Assembly (NCBI GenBank): GCA_016873165.1
Contig: VGXV01000004.1
Coordinates: forward strand, 1 to 64,000
Origin: Planctomycetota bacterium
GTDB lineage: Bacteria > Planctomycetota > Brocadiia > Brocadiales > Brocadiaceae
Direction of reading: 5' to 3'
DNA length: 64,000 bases
Shown piece after piece: positions 24,121 through 33,301 of the stretch (position 1 is the first letter of the stretch; every line of letters starts with the position of its first letter). The position numbers and the translations under genes were made by a program. Below the pieces are notes generated by a model. The model was not told the DNA's origin. It saw only the letters and a list, made by a program, of their open reading frames with translations, and searched no databases.

Positions 24121-25686
24121 ATGCTGGATATTGAATCGTTTTCCAAAAATAATTTCTCTGCCGCTTACCGGAATATCGTTGCCATGTGCAGCGCGGATAC
24201 ACATTATGAAAACAACTCCTTTATCCTGGAAGGCACGGAAAAATTAATAAAGGAAGAACTGGTTCGATGTATCTGGTTCGGACAGCACGTTGAAAAGGAA
24301 AATGTCCGCACAGACGACGGACGACGTATAGAAATCCTCTCTCCCGGCTGGTGGAACAATGAGGAAGGACCCGATTTCAAACACGCTGAATTTCTTCTGG
24401 AAGGAAAGGGTCTGATAAGGGGCAATGTCGAAATCCATGTGTTTGCTTCCGACTGGATACACCACAAACATGAAAAACAAAAAACCTACGACACCGTAAG
24501 CCTGCACGTGGTAATGTGGAATGACCTCAAAGGGAAATGCGTCAAAAATTCTACAGGAGAAACAATTCCCCAACTGACATTATCAAACTACCTGGAGGCG
24601 GAATTAGACGATATAATTGAAACAATCGACGTCGGATCGTATATCAGTGATAAACAGGTAAACCCCGGACATTGCAATCTTGAAAGAGAAAAACACAAAA
24701 TAACGGAACAATGGATTGGTAGTTTTCTTGATTACGCAGGAGATGAACGCATCCTGCAAAAAGCAAAAAAATATGAAAAGTGGGTTGAAAACAAACCCTT
24801 CGAACAGGCGCTTTATGAAGCAATAATGGAATCGCTGGGATACAAAAACAACAAAAAACCCTTTCTGATGCTGGCTTCTTTGGTTCCGGTAGAAACAATC
24901 CGGTCTTTCGTGCCTGAAGACGCTTCCGCTCAGGAAAAGAAGATCATTCTCCAGTCCCTGTTGCTGGGCATGGCAGGGTTATTGACACAAAGAGAAGAGG
25001 CTGCAAAAGAATATGATGCCGAAACGTTACATTATTTTCATCTCATTGCCTCCGCATGGAGCACAATACAAAAGAAAATAAACCTGCTGCCCCTTTCACG
25101 GGAAAACTGGTCATACACAGGCATCCGGCCTGCAAATTTTCCTGAAAGGAGAATTGTTGCTATTGCCGGCATCCTCGCTGAGCACCTCACCCAAGGTATT
25201 TTCAGACACATTTTGCGCATCTTCCAAAAAACAGACGCTACGAAAAGAAACACAAAGCTATTTAAATCATTCGTTCCGGACATCATGTCCCTCTTTCTGG
25301 AAACACATGACGCATATTGGTCGTACCATTATACTTTAGGGGGAAAGAAACTGAGCAAACCGCAAAAACTCCTTGGGAAAGAAAGGGCATCCACTATCTT
25401 TGTTAACGTTATCATCCCAATCATGCTCGTATACGCAAGAAAACACAGCGACACGGCATTGGAGGAAAGATTACACCACATTTACCGGAACTACACCCCT
25501 CATCCCCCCACCAGTGTTTCAAAATTTATGGGCACGCGGATGTTCGGAACCACAAAGGTTTCAAATAAAGTAGTAAATTCCGCAAGAAGGCAGCAGGGGC
25601 TCTATCAACTCTTTAAGGATTTTTGCGAAAACGATACGGTCAGTTGCAATAAATGCGCATTGTACGTAGCCATGGGAAAAACATAA
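24121..25686 (+). CDS. DUF2851 family protein
   Basis: 521 residues. The N-terminal half has the family hallmarks: GRRIEILSPGWWNNEEGPDFKHAEF, then GNVEIHVFASDWIHHKHEKQKTYDTVSLHVVMWND. The arrangement of acidic, Glu/His and Lys residues recalls a nuclease-like core, but no function is established for the family. The C-terminus has CENDTVSCNKCALY, three Cys that may bind a metal. It begins three bases after era stops. Confidence 0.8.
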   Translation: MLDIESFSKNNFSAAYRNIVAMCSADTHYENNSFILEGTEKLIKEELVRCIWFGQHVEKENVRTDDGRRIEILSPGWWNNEEGPDFKHAEFLLEGKGLIRGNVEIHVFASDWIHHKHEKQKTYDTVSLHVVMWNDLKGKCVKNSTGETIPQLTLSNYLEAELDDIIETIDVGSYISDKQVNPGHCNLEREKHKITEQWIGSFLDYAGDERILQKAKKYEKWVENKPFEQALYEAIMESLGYKNNKKPFLMLASLVPVETIRSFVPEDASAQEKKIILQSLLLGMAGLLTQREEAAKEYDAETLHYFHLIASAWSTIQKKINLLPLSRENWSYTGIRPANFPERRIVAIAGILAEHLTQGIFRHILRIFQKTDATKRNTKLFKSFVPDIMSLFLETHDAYWSYHYTLGGKKLSKPQKLLGKERASTIFVNVIIPIMLVYARKHSDTALEERLHHIYRNYTPHPPTSVSKFMGTRMFGTTKVSNKVVNSARRQQGLYQLFKDFCENDTVSCNKCALYVAMGKT

Positions 25687-25707
25687 CGTAGCGAAAAAGA
25701 TGTTACG

Positions 25708-26364
25708 ATGAAAAAACTAAAGTTCTACATTGCAGGAATACTTGGCTGGATTTTAATAAGGGCGCTGCTTCTTACGCTGCGAATAGACCATGAACCAAAG
25801 GGCAGTCTTAAGAAAGTGAAAAGGTCGCAAAATATTTTCTCCTTATGGCATTGCACCTTGCTATGCCTCGCTTATATTGGCCGCAACGCAAACATTCAGG
25901 TACTTATCAGCCGGCATTCTGACGGTGAATACATTGCCAGCGTAATCAAACGGGTAGGTTTTGGCGTCGTCAGAGGATCAACCACACGGGGAGGCGCAAG
26001 GGCGTTAAAGGCATTAGTGGATAAGGCAAAGGCAGGGTATTCGCTTGCGATCACCCCTGACGGACCGCGAGGGCCACGATTTGTGGCACAATCAGGATGC
26101 ATATACCTTGCAAAAAAAACAGGCGTGCCCCTTCTCCCTGTTACCGTCGGGTTGTCAAATTACTGGAAACTTCCCAGTTGGGATGAATTTCGCATCCCCA
26201 AACCCTTCTCCCGGGCGTTGATACTTTACGGAGAACCGATCTTTATTCCTTCACAGCTTAGCGAAGAAGAAATGGAAACATACCGTCTGTCACTGGAAAA
26301 TACCATGCGTGAAATGATGGAAAAAGCGGATTCGCTGATACAAACGAAAATCACAAGCAAATGA
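25708..26364 (+). CDS. DUF374-type lysophospholipid acyltransferase
   Basis: 218 residues. It starts with a membrane helix (FYIAGILGWILIRALLLTLRI), then the acyltransferase signature in which the usual HxxxxD reads ISRHSDGEYIA, followed by GFGVVRGSTTRGGARAL and AITPDGPRGPRFVAQSG. This matches the DUF374/LpxL-related family that acylates lysophospholipids or a lipid A-type precursor. It is third in the era cluster, 21 bases after the DUF2851 gene. Confidence 0.85.
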   Translation: MKKLKFYIAGILGWILIRALLLTLRIDHEPKGSLKKVKRSQNIFSLWHCTLLCLAYIGRNANIQVLISRHSDGEYIASVIKRVGFGVVRGSTTRGGARALKALVDKAKAGYSLAITPDGPRGPRFVAQSGCIYLAKKTGVPLLPVTVGLSNYWKLPSWDEFRIPKPFSRALILYGEPIFIPSQLSEEEMETYRLSLENTMREMMEKADSLIQTKITSK

Positions 26365-26633
26365 ATCTTTGATAGAAATCCACAAACAAATAATGTCGTA
26401 TTATGTCGTATTATATTGTAAATACAACATAATACATCGCGAAAATAAACTTGATTATGTTTTTTGAGAAGACTAATATGATGCCAGTTTTTAGCAGGAG
26501 CATCACTAAAAAGAACCAATTTCATAATTGGCGTATGATAATGTGATAATTGAGAAGTTCATATAAAGTTAGATTAAAAAATTAAGCAAAATACTATTGG
26601 AACCATCTTTCATATTTTGAAGAGAGTTAAAAT

Positions 26634-28385
26634 ATGTATCAAAAAATCAAAGAAGAAATTTCTCAAGACTATTACCAGCAGAACTTCCTGAACGATGGCC
26701 AAAGATTTGTTGCTTGGTATCTAAGAAATATTCACCTTCAGGACACAAACGAAACAAAAGCAGATATCACTGATGGAGCTGACGATAAACAAATTGACGC
26801 TATTGTAATTGATGATAGCAGTAATAGCGTATTCGTTATACAAGGTAAATTTATTGGAGCAGACAAAGTTGACGCAGAACCTCTCCGCGAAGTTCTTTCC
26901 TCTTGGATACAACTTAAAGACCTTGTCCGTCTTCAAGAAACCGCAAACAATAAATTGAAACAAAGATTATCAGAACTCGCGATTGCTCTTGACGATGAAT
27001 ACGATATTCACTTTGAATTATTGACTACAGCAACCCTTACACCATCGGCAATGAATGATTTGGCAACTTTTCAAAAACAACTTGCCGATGCAGATGATTT
27101 GCCAGCAACGATTCATCTGGTTGATACTGACGAAATTCAAAAAAGATACGAAATAGCGCTTGAGAAAGAAAACCCTGTTCTCAAATACACATTAACTTTA
27201 GAAGATGGTAAATTCGTCAGACTCCAAATTGCAAATACGCAGTCAGTCATTGCAGCGGTCTCTTTAAAAGATTGCCTTCATTTTCCTGGAATTAAAGATG
27301 GCACATTATTTCAGAAAAATGTACGCCAGTCACTGGGTTTGAGCAATCGCGTTAACAAAGGAATAAAAGAAACCATTTATAAAAATAACAAAGACTTCTT
27401 TTTTTATCATAACGGAATAACCGCACTCTGCAACAAAATGGAATTTGAGAAAACTTCTCGAAGGTTAACACTTCATGGTCTAAGTGTCGTAAATGGTTGC
27501 CAATCGCTTACTACTATTCTTTCATGCAGTGAAAAAGTGAAACAACTTGAGGATTCCTATGTAATGTTTCGATTCTATGAAATTACAACTCGTGACAGGG
27601 CAGATCATATCAGTGTTAACACTAATTCGCAGAGTGCTGTAAAACCTCGTGATTTAAGAAGTAATGACAAACGAGTTTTAGGTCTCAAAAAACTTTTTGA
27701 ACAAAAATATCCAACAGGATATCTAATTACAAAACGAGGTGAGGAAGCACCTGCATCAAAAGAAAAGAAATATGTTTTAGACTTGTCAGACTTAGGGAAA
27801 TATATGATTTCCTGGCATTCACAAAGACCAAATATTGCGTACAGTGAAACAAAAATATTTGATAAATATTTTGACCAACTTTTTAAGAGAGATTATAGAT
27901 CAGAAAATGCTCAATCCTTAAATTTTATGATGCAAGGAGTGTGGAAAAGATGGTCAAAGGAAAACCCACTTGGTTTAAATGAATCACTTTTGGCGATGCG
28001 CGCCTACGCACCATACCATCATCTTTTTGCTGTTTCTCTTTGTTTCTGTGTTCTTAATAACATGGCAGAGGGTGTGCCAAATCCTGCACTGGCTCACGAA
28101 AAACTAATATCTGGGGCATGCTTCGATCAAACAATGGACATCGCTGGAACTTGCTTAAATAGTGCTCTGGAAGCGGCTGCCAATGAGCCACAACCAGCAA
28201 ACCGTGTTTTCAGTCCGCAGAATTGGATCAAAACCAAAGCCTGTCTTGCTGGAATTCGTGCTGCAATAAGACAGTATTTCGCAATGCTTCCGACAATGCC
28301 AAATGGTAAAGAAATGAGCCAACAAATAAAAAACTCATTAGTAATGGATTCCACAGCATTTGAAGCAAGATGGGCTGCAGATTGA
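26634..28385 (+). CDS. AIPR-family abortive phage resistance protein
   Basis: 583 residues. The N-terminal 80 residues have a PD-(D/E)xK-like pattern (DDKQIDAIVIDDSSNSVFVIQGKF, with Asp55 and Gln70-x-Lys72). The central and C-terminal region is the AIPR domain: FFFYHNGITALCNK, VNGCQSLTTIL, FRFYEITTRDRADHISVNTNSQSAVKPRDLRS. AIPR proteins are linked to abortive infection and usually accompany restriction genes, but none is seen here. A GAAGAGAG stretch precedes the ATG. Its AT-rich flanks and the adjacent toxin module suggest an acquired defence patch. Confidence 0.9.
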   Translation: MYQKIKEEISQDYYQQNFLNDGQRFVAWYLRNIHLQDTNETKADITDGADDKQIDAIVIDDSSNSVFVIQGKFIGADKVDAEPLREVLSSWIQLKDLVRLQETANNKLKQRLSELAIALDDEYDIHFELLTTATLTPSAMNDLATFQKQLADADDLPATIHLVDTDEIQKRYEIALEKENPVLKYTLTLEDGKFVRLQIANTQSVIAAVSLKDCLHFPGIKDGTLFQKNVRQSLGLSNRVNKGIKETIYKNNKDFFFYHNGITALCNKMEFEKTSRRLTLHGLSVVNGCQSLTTILSCSEKVKQLEDSYVMFRFYEITTRDRADHISVNTNSQSAVKPRDLRSNDKRVLGLKKLFEQKYPTGYLITKRGEEAPASKEKKYVLDLSDLGKYMISWHSQRPNIAYSETKIFDKYFDQLFKRDYRSENAQSLNFMMQGVWKRWSKENPLGLNESLLAMRAYAPYHHLFAVSLCFCVLNNMAEGVPNPALAHEKLISGACFDQTMDIAGTCLNSALEAAANEPQPANRVFSPQNWIKTKACLAGIRAAIRQYFAMLPTMPNGKEMSQQIKNSLVMDSTAFEARWAAD

Positions 28386-28391
28386 AGTAGT

Positions 28392-28568
28392 TAACAAACT
28401 CATCCAGCCAATGCCAAAAATAACTATTGAATACTGTAAAGAAAGAGTCATCATCCCGTTAAGTTATTGGGTTCATAAGGCTGTAGATGCTGCCGTATGG
28501 CACAATGCTACACGGTATGAACCATCTATGCCCGTGCCGGTAGTTGATAAAGACTATTCCAAATATCA
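28392..28568 (+). repeat. Direct repeat, copy 1 (about 177 bp)
   Basis: This begins TAACAAACTCATCC right after the AIPR stop codon and is repeated at 29176. About 82 bases from ATGCCAAAAATAAC onward are identical between copies; the second half diverges by scattered substitutions. The two copies flank a ParD/ParE-like toxin module. Confidence 0.9.
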
Positions 28569-28605
28569 AATAAAGTTGATTGAAATAGACTGTTATATTT
28601 TTTAA
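28411..28605 (+). CDS. Small repeated hypothetical protein, copy 1
   Basis: The ATG at 28411 gives about 64 residues beginning MPKITIEYCKERVIIPLSYW, then VHKAVDAAVWHNATR. The first 27 residues are identical to those at 29191. Past the repeat, about YSKYQI, the frame runs on for a few residues of unrelated sequence and stops. There is no clear ribosome binding site. It looks like a gene fragment or short domain rather than a complete protein. I do not recognise the family. Confidence 0.4.
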   Translation: MPKITIEYCKERVIIPLSYWVHKAVDAAVWHNATRYEPSMPVPVVDKDYSKYQIKLIEIDCYIF

Positions 28606-28690
28606 ATTCTTTGTGATTCTATATCCTCCACCTTATAGGGTCGTAAGGGATAGGAAATTCTCATATAAAATATAAAGGAGGTAGTTAATC

Positions 28691-28879
28691 ATGGGTACAA
28701 CAAAGGAAGAGGTAAAAGCCCTTCTGGATAAACTTCCCGATAATTGTTCGCTGGAAGATGTCCAGTACCACCTCTATGTGATCGAGAAAATTCGAAGAGG
28801 GATTGAACGTGCAGAAAAGGAAGGTGTGTTAAGTCAGGATGAGGTTGAAAGGAAATTCAATAAATGGACCTCGAAGTAA
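28691..28879 (+). CDS. Antitoxin of a ParD/ParE-like module
   Basis: 62 residues with a strong AAAGGAGGTAG ribosome binding site. It is helical and charged: MGTTKEEVKALLDKLPDNCS, LEDVQYHLYVIEKIRRGIERA, then KEGVLSQDEVERKFNKWTSK, a pattern common for small antitoxins that precede RelE/ParE toxins. Its stop overlaps the toxin start by 16 bases. DNA binding is not obvious from sequence, so the type is set mainly by its neighbour. Confidence 0.75.
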   Translation: MGTTKEEVKALLDKLPDNCSLEDVQYHLYVIEKIRRGIERAEKEGVLSQDEVERKFNKWTSK

Positions 28880-29178
28880 AGTGGTCGCCCGATGCGGTAG
28901 AAGACCTTGAATCCATTGCAGAATATATCGCACGTGATTCAGAATATTATGCAAGCGCCGTTGTCACTGAAATACTGGAGGTTTCACGTAATATTTGCAA
29001 ATTACCTTTCATTGGCCGCGTTGTGCCAGAAATAGCAAACGAACAAATAAGAGAACGGTTCATCTACAGTTACCGCATGATATACCAAATCGAACCCACA
29101 AGAATTCTAATCGTAGCGATAATTCATGGGAAACGGCTACTGGATAGTATTTCAGAAAGATTTGAAAAAATCACATAA
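28864..29178 (+). CDS. RelE/ParE-family toxin
   Basis: 104 residues. The sequence VKWSPDAVEDLESIAEYIARDSEYYASAVV, then PFIGRVVPEIANEQIRERFIYSYRMIYQIE and the C-terminal IVAIIHGKRLLD fit the ParE/RelE superfamily plasmid-stabilisation toxins. These act on gyrase or on ribosome-bound mRNA. The conserved Arg-Tyr-rich RFIYSYRMIYQI strand is present. The module is complete and apparently intact, bordered on both sides by a 175-bp repeat. Confidence 0.9.
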   Translation: MDLEVKWSPDAVEDLESIAEYIARDSEYYASAVVTEILEVSRNICKLPFIGRVVPEIANEQIRERFIYSYRMIYQIEPTRILIVAIIHGKRLLDSISERFEKIT

Positions 29179-29350
29179 CAAACCCATCCAATGCCAAAAA
29201 TAACTATTGAATACTGTAAAGAAAGAGTCATCATCCCGTTAAGTTATTGGGTTCATAAGGCTGTAGATGCTGAAGCATGGCACAATGCCACCCGGCATGA
29301 ACCGCCTCTGCCCGCGCCGGTAATTGATAAAGGCTATACCAAATATCAGA
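29176..29350 (+). repeat. Direct repeat, copy 2 (about 175 bp)
   Basis: This begins TAACAAACCCATCC at the toxin stop codon and matches 28392-28568. In copy 2 the codons for a second small protein start at 29191. The spacing between copies is 784 bases. This is consistent with a duplication or with insertion of the toxin module between two copies. Confidence 0.9.
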
Positions 29351-29388
29351 TTTGTTTGACTATATTTACAGGAAATTTCCTCTTGTAA
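29191..29388 (+). CDS. Small repeated hypothetical protein, copy 2
   Basis: 65 residues beginning MPKITIEYCKERVIIPLSYW and VHKAVDAEAWHNATRHEPP, then KGYTKYQI and a short unrelated tail. It differs from copy 1 by about eight amino acids in the second half. As with copy 1 I cannot name the family and suspect a domain remnant. It is convergent with the ubiA-type gene, whose stop is at 29393. Confidence 0.4.
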   Translation: MPKITIEYCKERVIIPLSYWVHKAVDAEAWHNATRHEPPLPAPVIDKGYTKYQICLTIFTGNFLL

Positions 29389-29392
29389 TTTG

Positions 29393-30259
29393 TTAAATAA
29401 AAATATCGATCAACGTCACACCCATAAGCCCCATGCTTATAGTTCCATTCACGGTAAAGAAAGCGGTATTGATCTTCGAAAGGTCTTTTGGCTTCACCAG
29501 TAAATGTTCGTAAAAAAGCAAGGCGGCAGTGACGCATACCCCGATTGAATAGATAATCCCCATGTCTGAGTATCTGGGGACGACAAACAGCGCCACCACC
29601 ATAAAAAAATGCAAAATACCGGAAAGTATCAATGCCCGGAGAAGGCCGATTCGTTTCGGCAGTGAGTGCAAACCCAATTTTTTATCATGCTCAATATCCT
29701 GACACGCATAAATAATGTCAAACCCCGCCGTCCAAAGCACGACAGCAAACGCCAGCAGAAAAGGAGTAATGCCGAATCTCCCCTGAATGCCTATCCATGC
29801 GCCGATAGGAGAAAGCGCAAGCGCAAGGCCAAGCACAAAATGCGATAAATCGGTAAACCGTTTGGTAAAGGAATATCCAAAAACAATTAGAATTGCCACC
29901 GGAGACATATAAAGGGCCAACCGGTTCAGCAAGCCCGCAAACGTAACAAAAAGACCCATGCACACCAGCGTAAAAATCCACACGTTCTTTTTGCCGATTT
30001 TCTTCTGCAATTCAACCCGATATGCCGTGCGGGGATTGTGAATATCAAATTCAACGTCAACAATGCGGTTAAAAGACATTGCGGCGCTACGCGCCATTGC
30101 CAATGCCCCGGCAATGAGAATTAATTGCCTGAAAGTAGGCATCCCGTCCGCGGCAATAAAAGCGCTCATTATTGCAAAAGGGACCGAAAAAATGGTATGG
30201 GAGAATTTAATTAATTCCAGCAGTGAAGAAATTTTTTTGAAAGGAATAGAAAAACTCAT
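29393..30259 (-). CDS. UbiA-family polyprenyltransferase
   Basis: 288 residues with eight or nine membrane helices. The first Asp-rich motif is NRIVDVEFDIHNPRT and the second DIIYACQDIEHDKKLG, both Mg-prenyl diphosphate sites. This level of similarity is typical of UbiA-like enzymes of the futalosine menaquinone route (MqnP) as well as 4-hydroxybenzoate prenyltransferases. The HNPRTAYRVELQKKIG stretch is usual for MqnP-type members. Menaquinone synthesis is the most likely use, but the substrate is inferred. Confidence 0.82.
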   Translation of the reverse strand: MSFSIPFKKISSLLELIKFSHTIFSVPFAIMSAFIAADGMPTFRQLILIAGALAMARSAAMSFNRIVDVEFDIHNPRTAYRVELQKKIGKKNVWIFTLVCMGLFVTFAGLLNRLALYMSPVAILIVFGYSFTKRFTDLSHFVLGLALALSPIGAWIGIQGRFGITPFLLAFAVVLWTAGFDIIYACQDIEHDKKLGLHSLPKRIGLLRALILSGILHFFMVVALFVVPRYSDMGIIYSIGVCVTAALLFYEHLLVKPKDLSKINTAFFTVNGTISMGLMGVTLIDIFI

Positions 30260-30739
30260 CGTATTTGGTGTTTCCCGTAATAATGTTAATGTTATTGTTG
30301 CTCAAAAATCCTTAAATAGTTAAAGACATCTTAGTGTTTTTCCGCAACCTTGTCTAGTTTTTATATTTCAAAATGCGCCTCTACCCTCTTCTGTGAAAGA
30401 AAAAGAACTCTGCTGCAATTCTCTGCCAACAAATCCACCAAAAAGCAATGAGACCAAAAAATACTACTGCCATAGTGACAGCAATCAATATTTTTTCACC
30501 GTAAAAATGTCATAATGGCAATAATGAAAGTTATTGACGGTTCAAATATTTTTTTTGTAAAATACAGCTTGTCAAAAAATATTACCGTGTTTATAAGTAC
30601 TTTATATAATTAGTTATATAGCATTGTTTTACTATTACCGAAACAAAGAAGTACACCCATATTATTCACCACTTCAAAACGGAAAACCAGGCAACAACTT
30701 TGGGACAGAGGAGAAGGCATAATATTTGCTAGCTGTAGG
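30260..30739. other. Gene-free region upstream of the response regulator gene
   Basis: AT-rich, with no supported gene. It must hold the promoter for the minus-strand prenyltransferase gene. Nothing more is recognised in it. Confidence 0.4.
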
Positions 30740-30748
30740 TGTTATAAT
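30740..30748 (+). promoter_or_regulatory. Extended -10 promoter of the response regulator gene
   Basis: TG-T-TATAAT (30740-30748) is a consensus extended -10 element 35 bases before the ATG at 30783. No clear -35 is seen, as expected for extended -10 promoters. Confidence 0.6.
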
Positions 30749-30782
30749 GTATTTTTAGAACATTTAAAAAGGACAAAAGGTC

Positions 30783-31187
30783 ATGGTGGCATTATACCAT
30801 CCTGATGCGTGTAATTTTTCGCTTCTTATTACTGATGATGACAAGTCGTGCCGCGATAGTTTACGGGAGATACTTGAACAAAAAGGTTACACTACTTACC
30901 TTGCAAGTTGCGGAAGAGAAGCGATAAAAATAGCCAGGTCGGAAGAGTTGCATGTATTGATTTTAGATGCGCATCTTCCGGACTACAGCGGACTGGAAAC
31001 ATTTAATATCATTAAGAAGGAAATAAGCATTTCCATCCCCTGCATATTCATCTCCGGGGACATAACAAAAGAACTGCGGATAAATCTTATTGACGCAAAT
31101 GCTTATACATTGATACCGAAACCCATCAATGTAAATATCTTCAGAGATTCCGTAGAACAGGTTATAGAAAAATACTACTGGAAATAA
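30783..31187 (+). CDS. Single-domain response regulator (CheY-like receiver)
   Basis: 134 residues. The acidic pocket ITDDDKSC, the phospho-acceptor Asp in VLILDAHLPDYSG, the Thr/Ser position FISGD and the Lys in LIPKPIN form a full receiver domain with no output domain. AAAGG lies 9 bases before the ATG at 30783. The partner kinase is not in the window. It is upstream of groES but has its own promoter, so a link is not implied. Confidence 0.9.
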   Translation: MVALYHPDACNFSLLITDDDKSCRDSLREILEQKGYTTYLASCGREAIKIARSEELHVLILDAHLPDYSGLETFNIIKKEISISIPCIFISGDITKELRINLIDANAYTLIPKPINVNIFRDSVEQVIEKYYWK

Positions 31188-31212
31188 TTTTTCAGTTTAC
31201 CCATTTCACTTA

Positions 31213-31241
31213 TTGAAAACAGTCAGGCAAAGTACTATTTT
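31213..31241 (+). promoter_or_regulatory. Sigma-70-type promoter of groES-groEL
   Basis: TTGAAA (31213-31218), a 17-base spacer and TATTTT (31236-31241) lie 36 bases before the groES ATG. No CIRCE inverted repeat is found nearby, so HrcA control is not indicated. Confidence 0.6.
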
Positions 31242-31276
31242 AAAGGGATAATTTTAAGGAATAGGAGATTTAAGTC

Positions 31277-31564
31277 ATGAATGTAAAACCCTTGGGAGAA
31301 AAAATCTTGATAAAACGCCTTGAAGCGGAAACAAAGACCGCAGGTGGGATATTGCTCCCCGAAACAGCCAAAGAAAAACCGAAAAAGGGAACAATAGTAG
31401 CTCTCGGCGATGGCAAGCTGCTTGAGAATGGCGGACGGGCTAAATTTCAGGTAAAAACCGGCGATACGGTATTATTTAGCTCATATGGCGGCACGGAAGT
31501 AAAGATTGATGACGAAGAATATTTATTAATGTCAGAGGATGATATCCTTGCAGTAATTAGTTAA
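31277..31564 (+). CDS. groES: Co-chaperonin GroES
   Basis: 95 residues with the mobile-loop region KRLEAETKTAGGILLPETAKEKPKKG and the C-terminal EYLLMSEDDILAVI, both diagnostic. It caps GroEL during protein folding. GGAATAGGAG provides a ribosome binding site. It stands 15 bases before groEL in the classical order. Confidence 0.97.
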   Translation: MNVKPLGEKILIKRLEAETKTAGGILLPETAKEKPKKGTIVALGDGKLLENGGRAKFQVKTGDTVLFSSYGGTEVKIDDEEYLLMSEDDILAVIS

Positions 31565-33193
<1,629 letters not shown>

Positions 33194-33216
33194 TAGTAGT
33201 AGGCAATTTCATATCA

Positions 33217-33261
33217 TAAAAAAGAAGGCGTTGCATATACGGAGCAACGCCTTCTTTTTTA
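33217..33261 (+). terminator. Terminator after groEL
   Basis: AAAAAAGAAGGCGTTGC / GCAACGCCTTCTTTTTT form a long perfect stem around a TATACGGA loop. The 3' T-run completes an intrinsic terminator; the 5' A-run would also serve a minus-strand transcript. Confidence 0.95.
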
Positions 33262-33301
33262 TAAATTGAATTTTCATAATCTTACATTATCATAGAAACT
33301 A

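Noticed and set aside
31188-31276. CIRCE element upstream of groES
   Set aside because: No TTAGCACTC-N9-GAGTGCTAA or near match is present in the leader.
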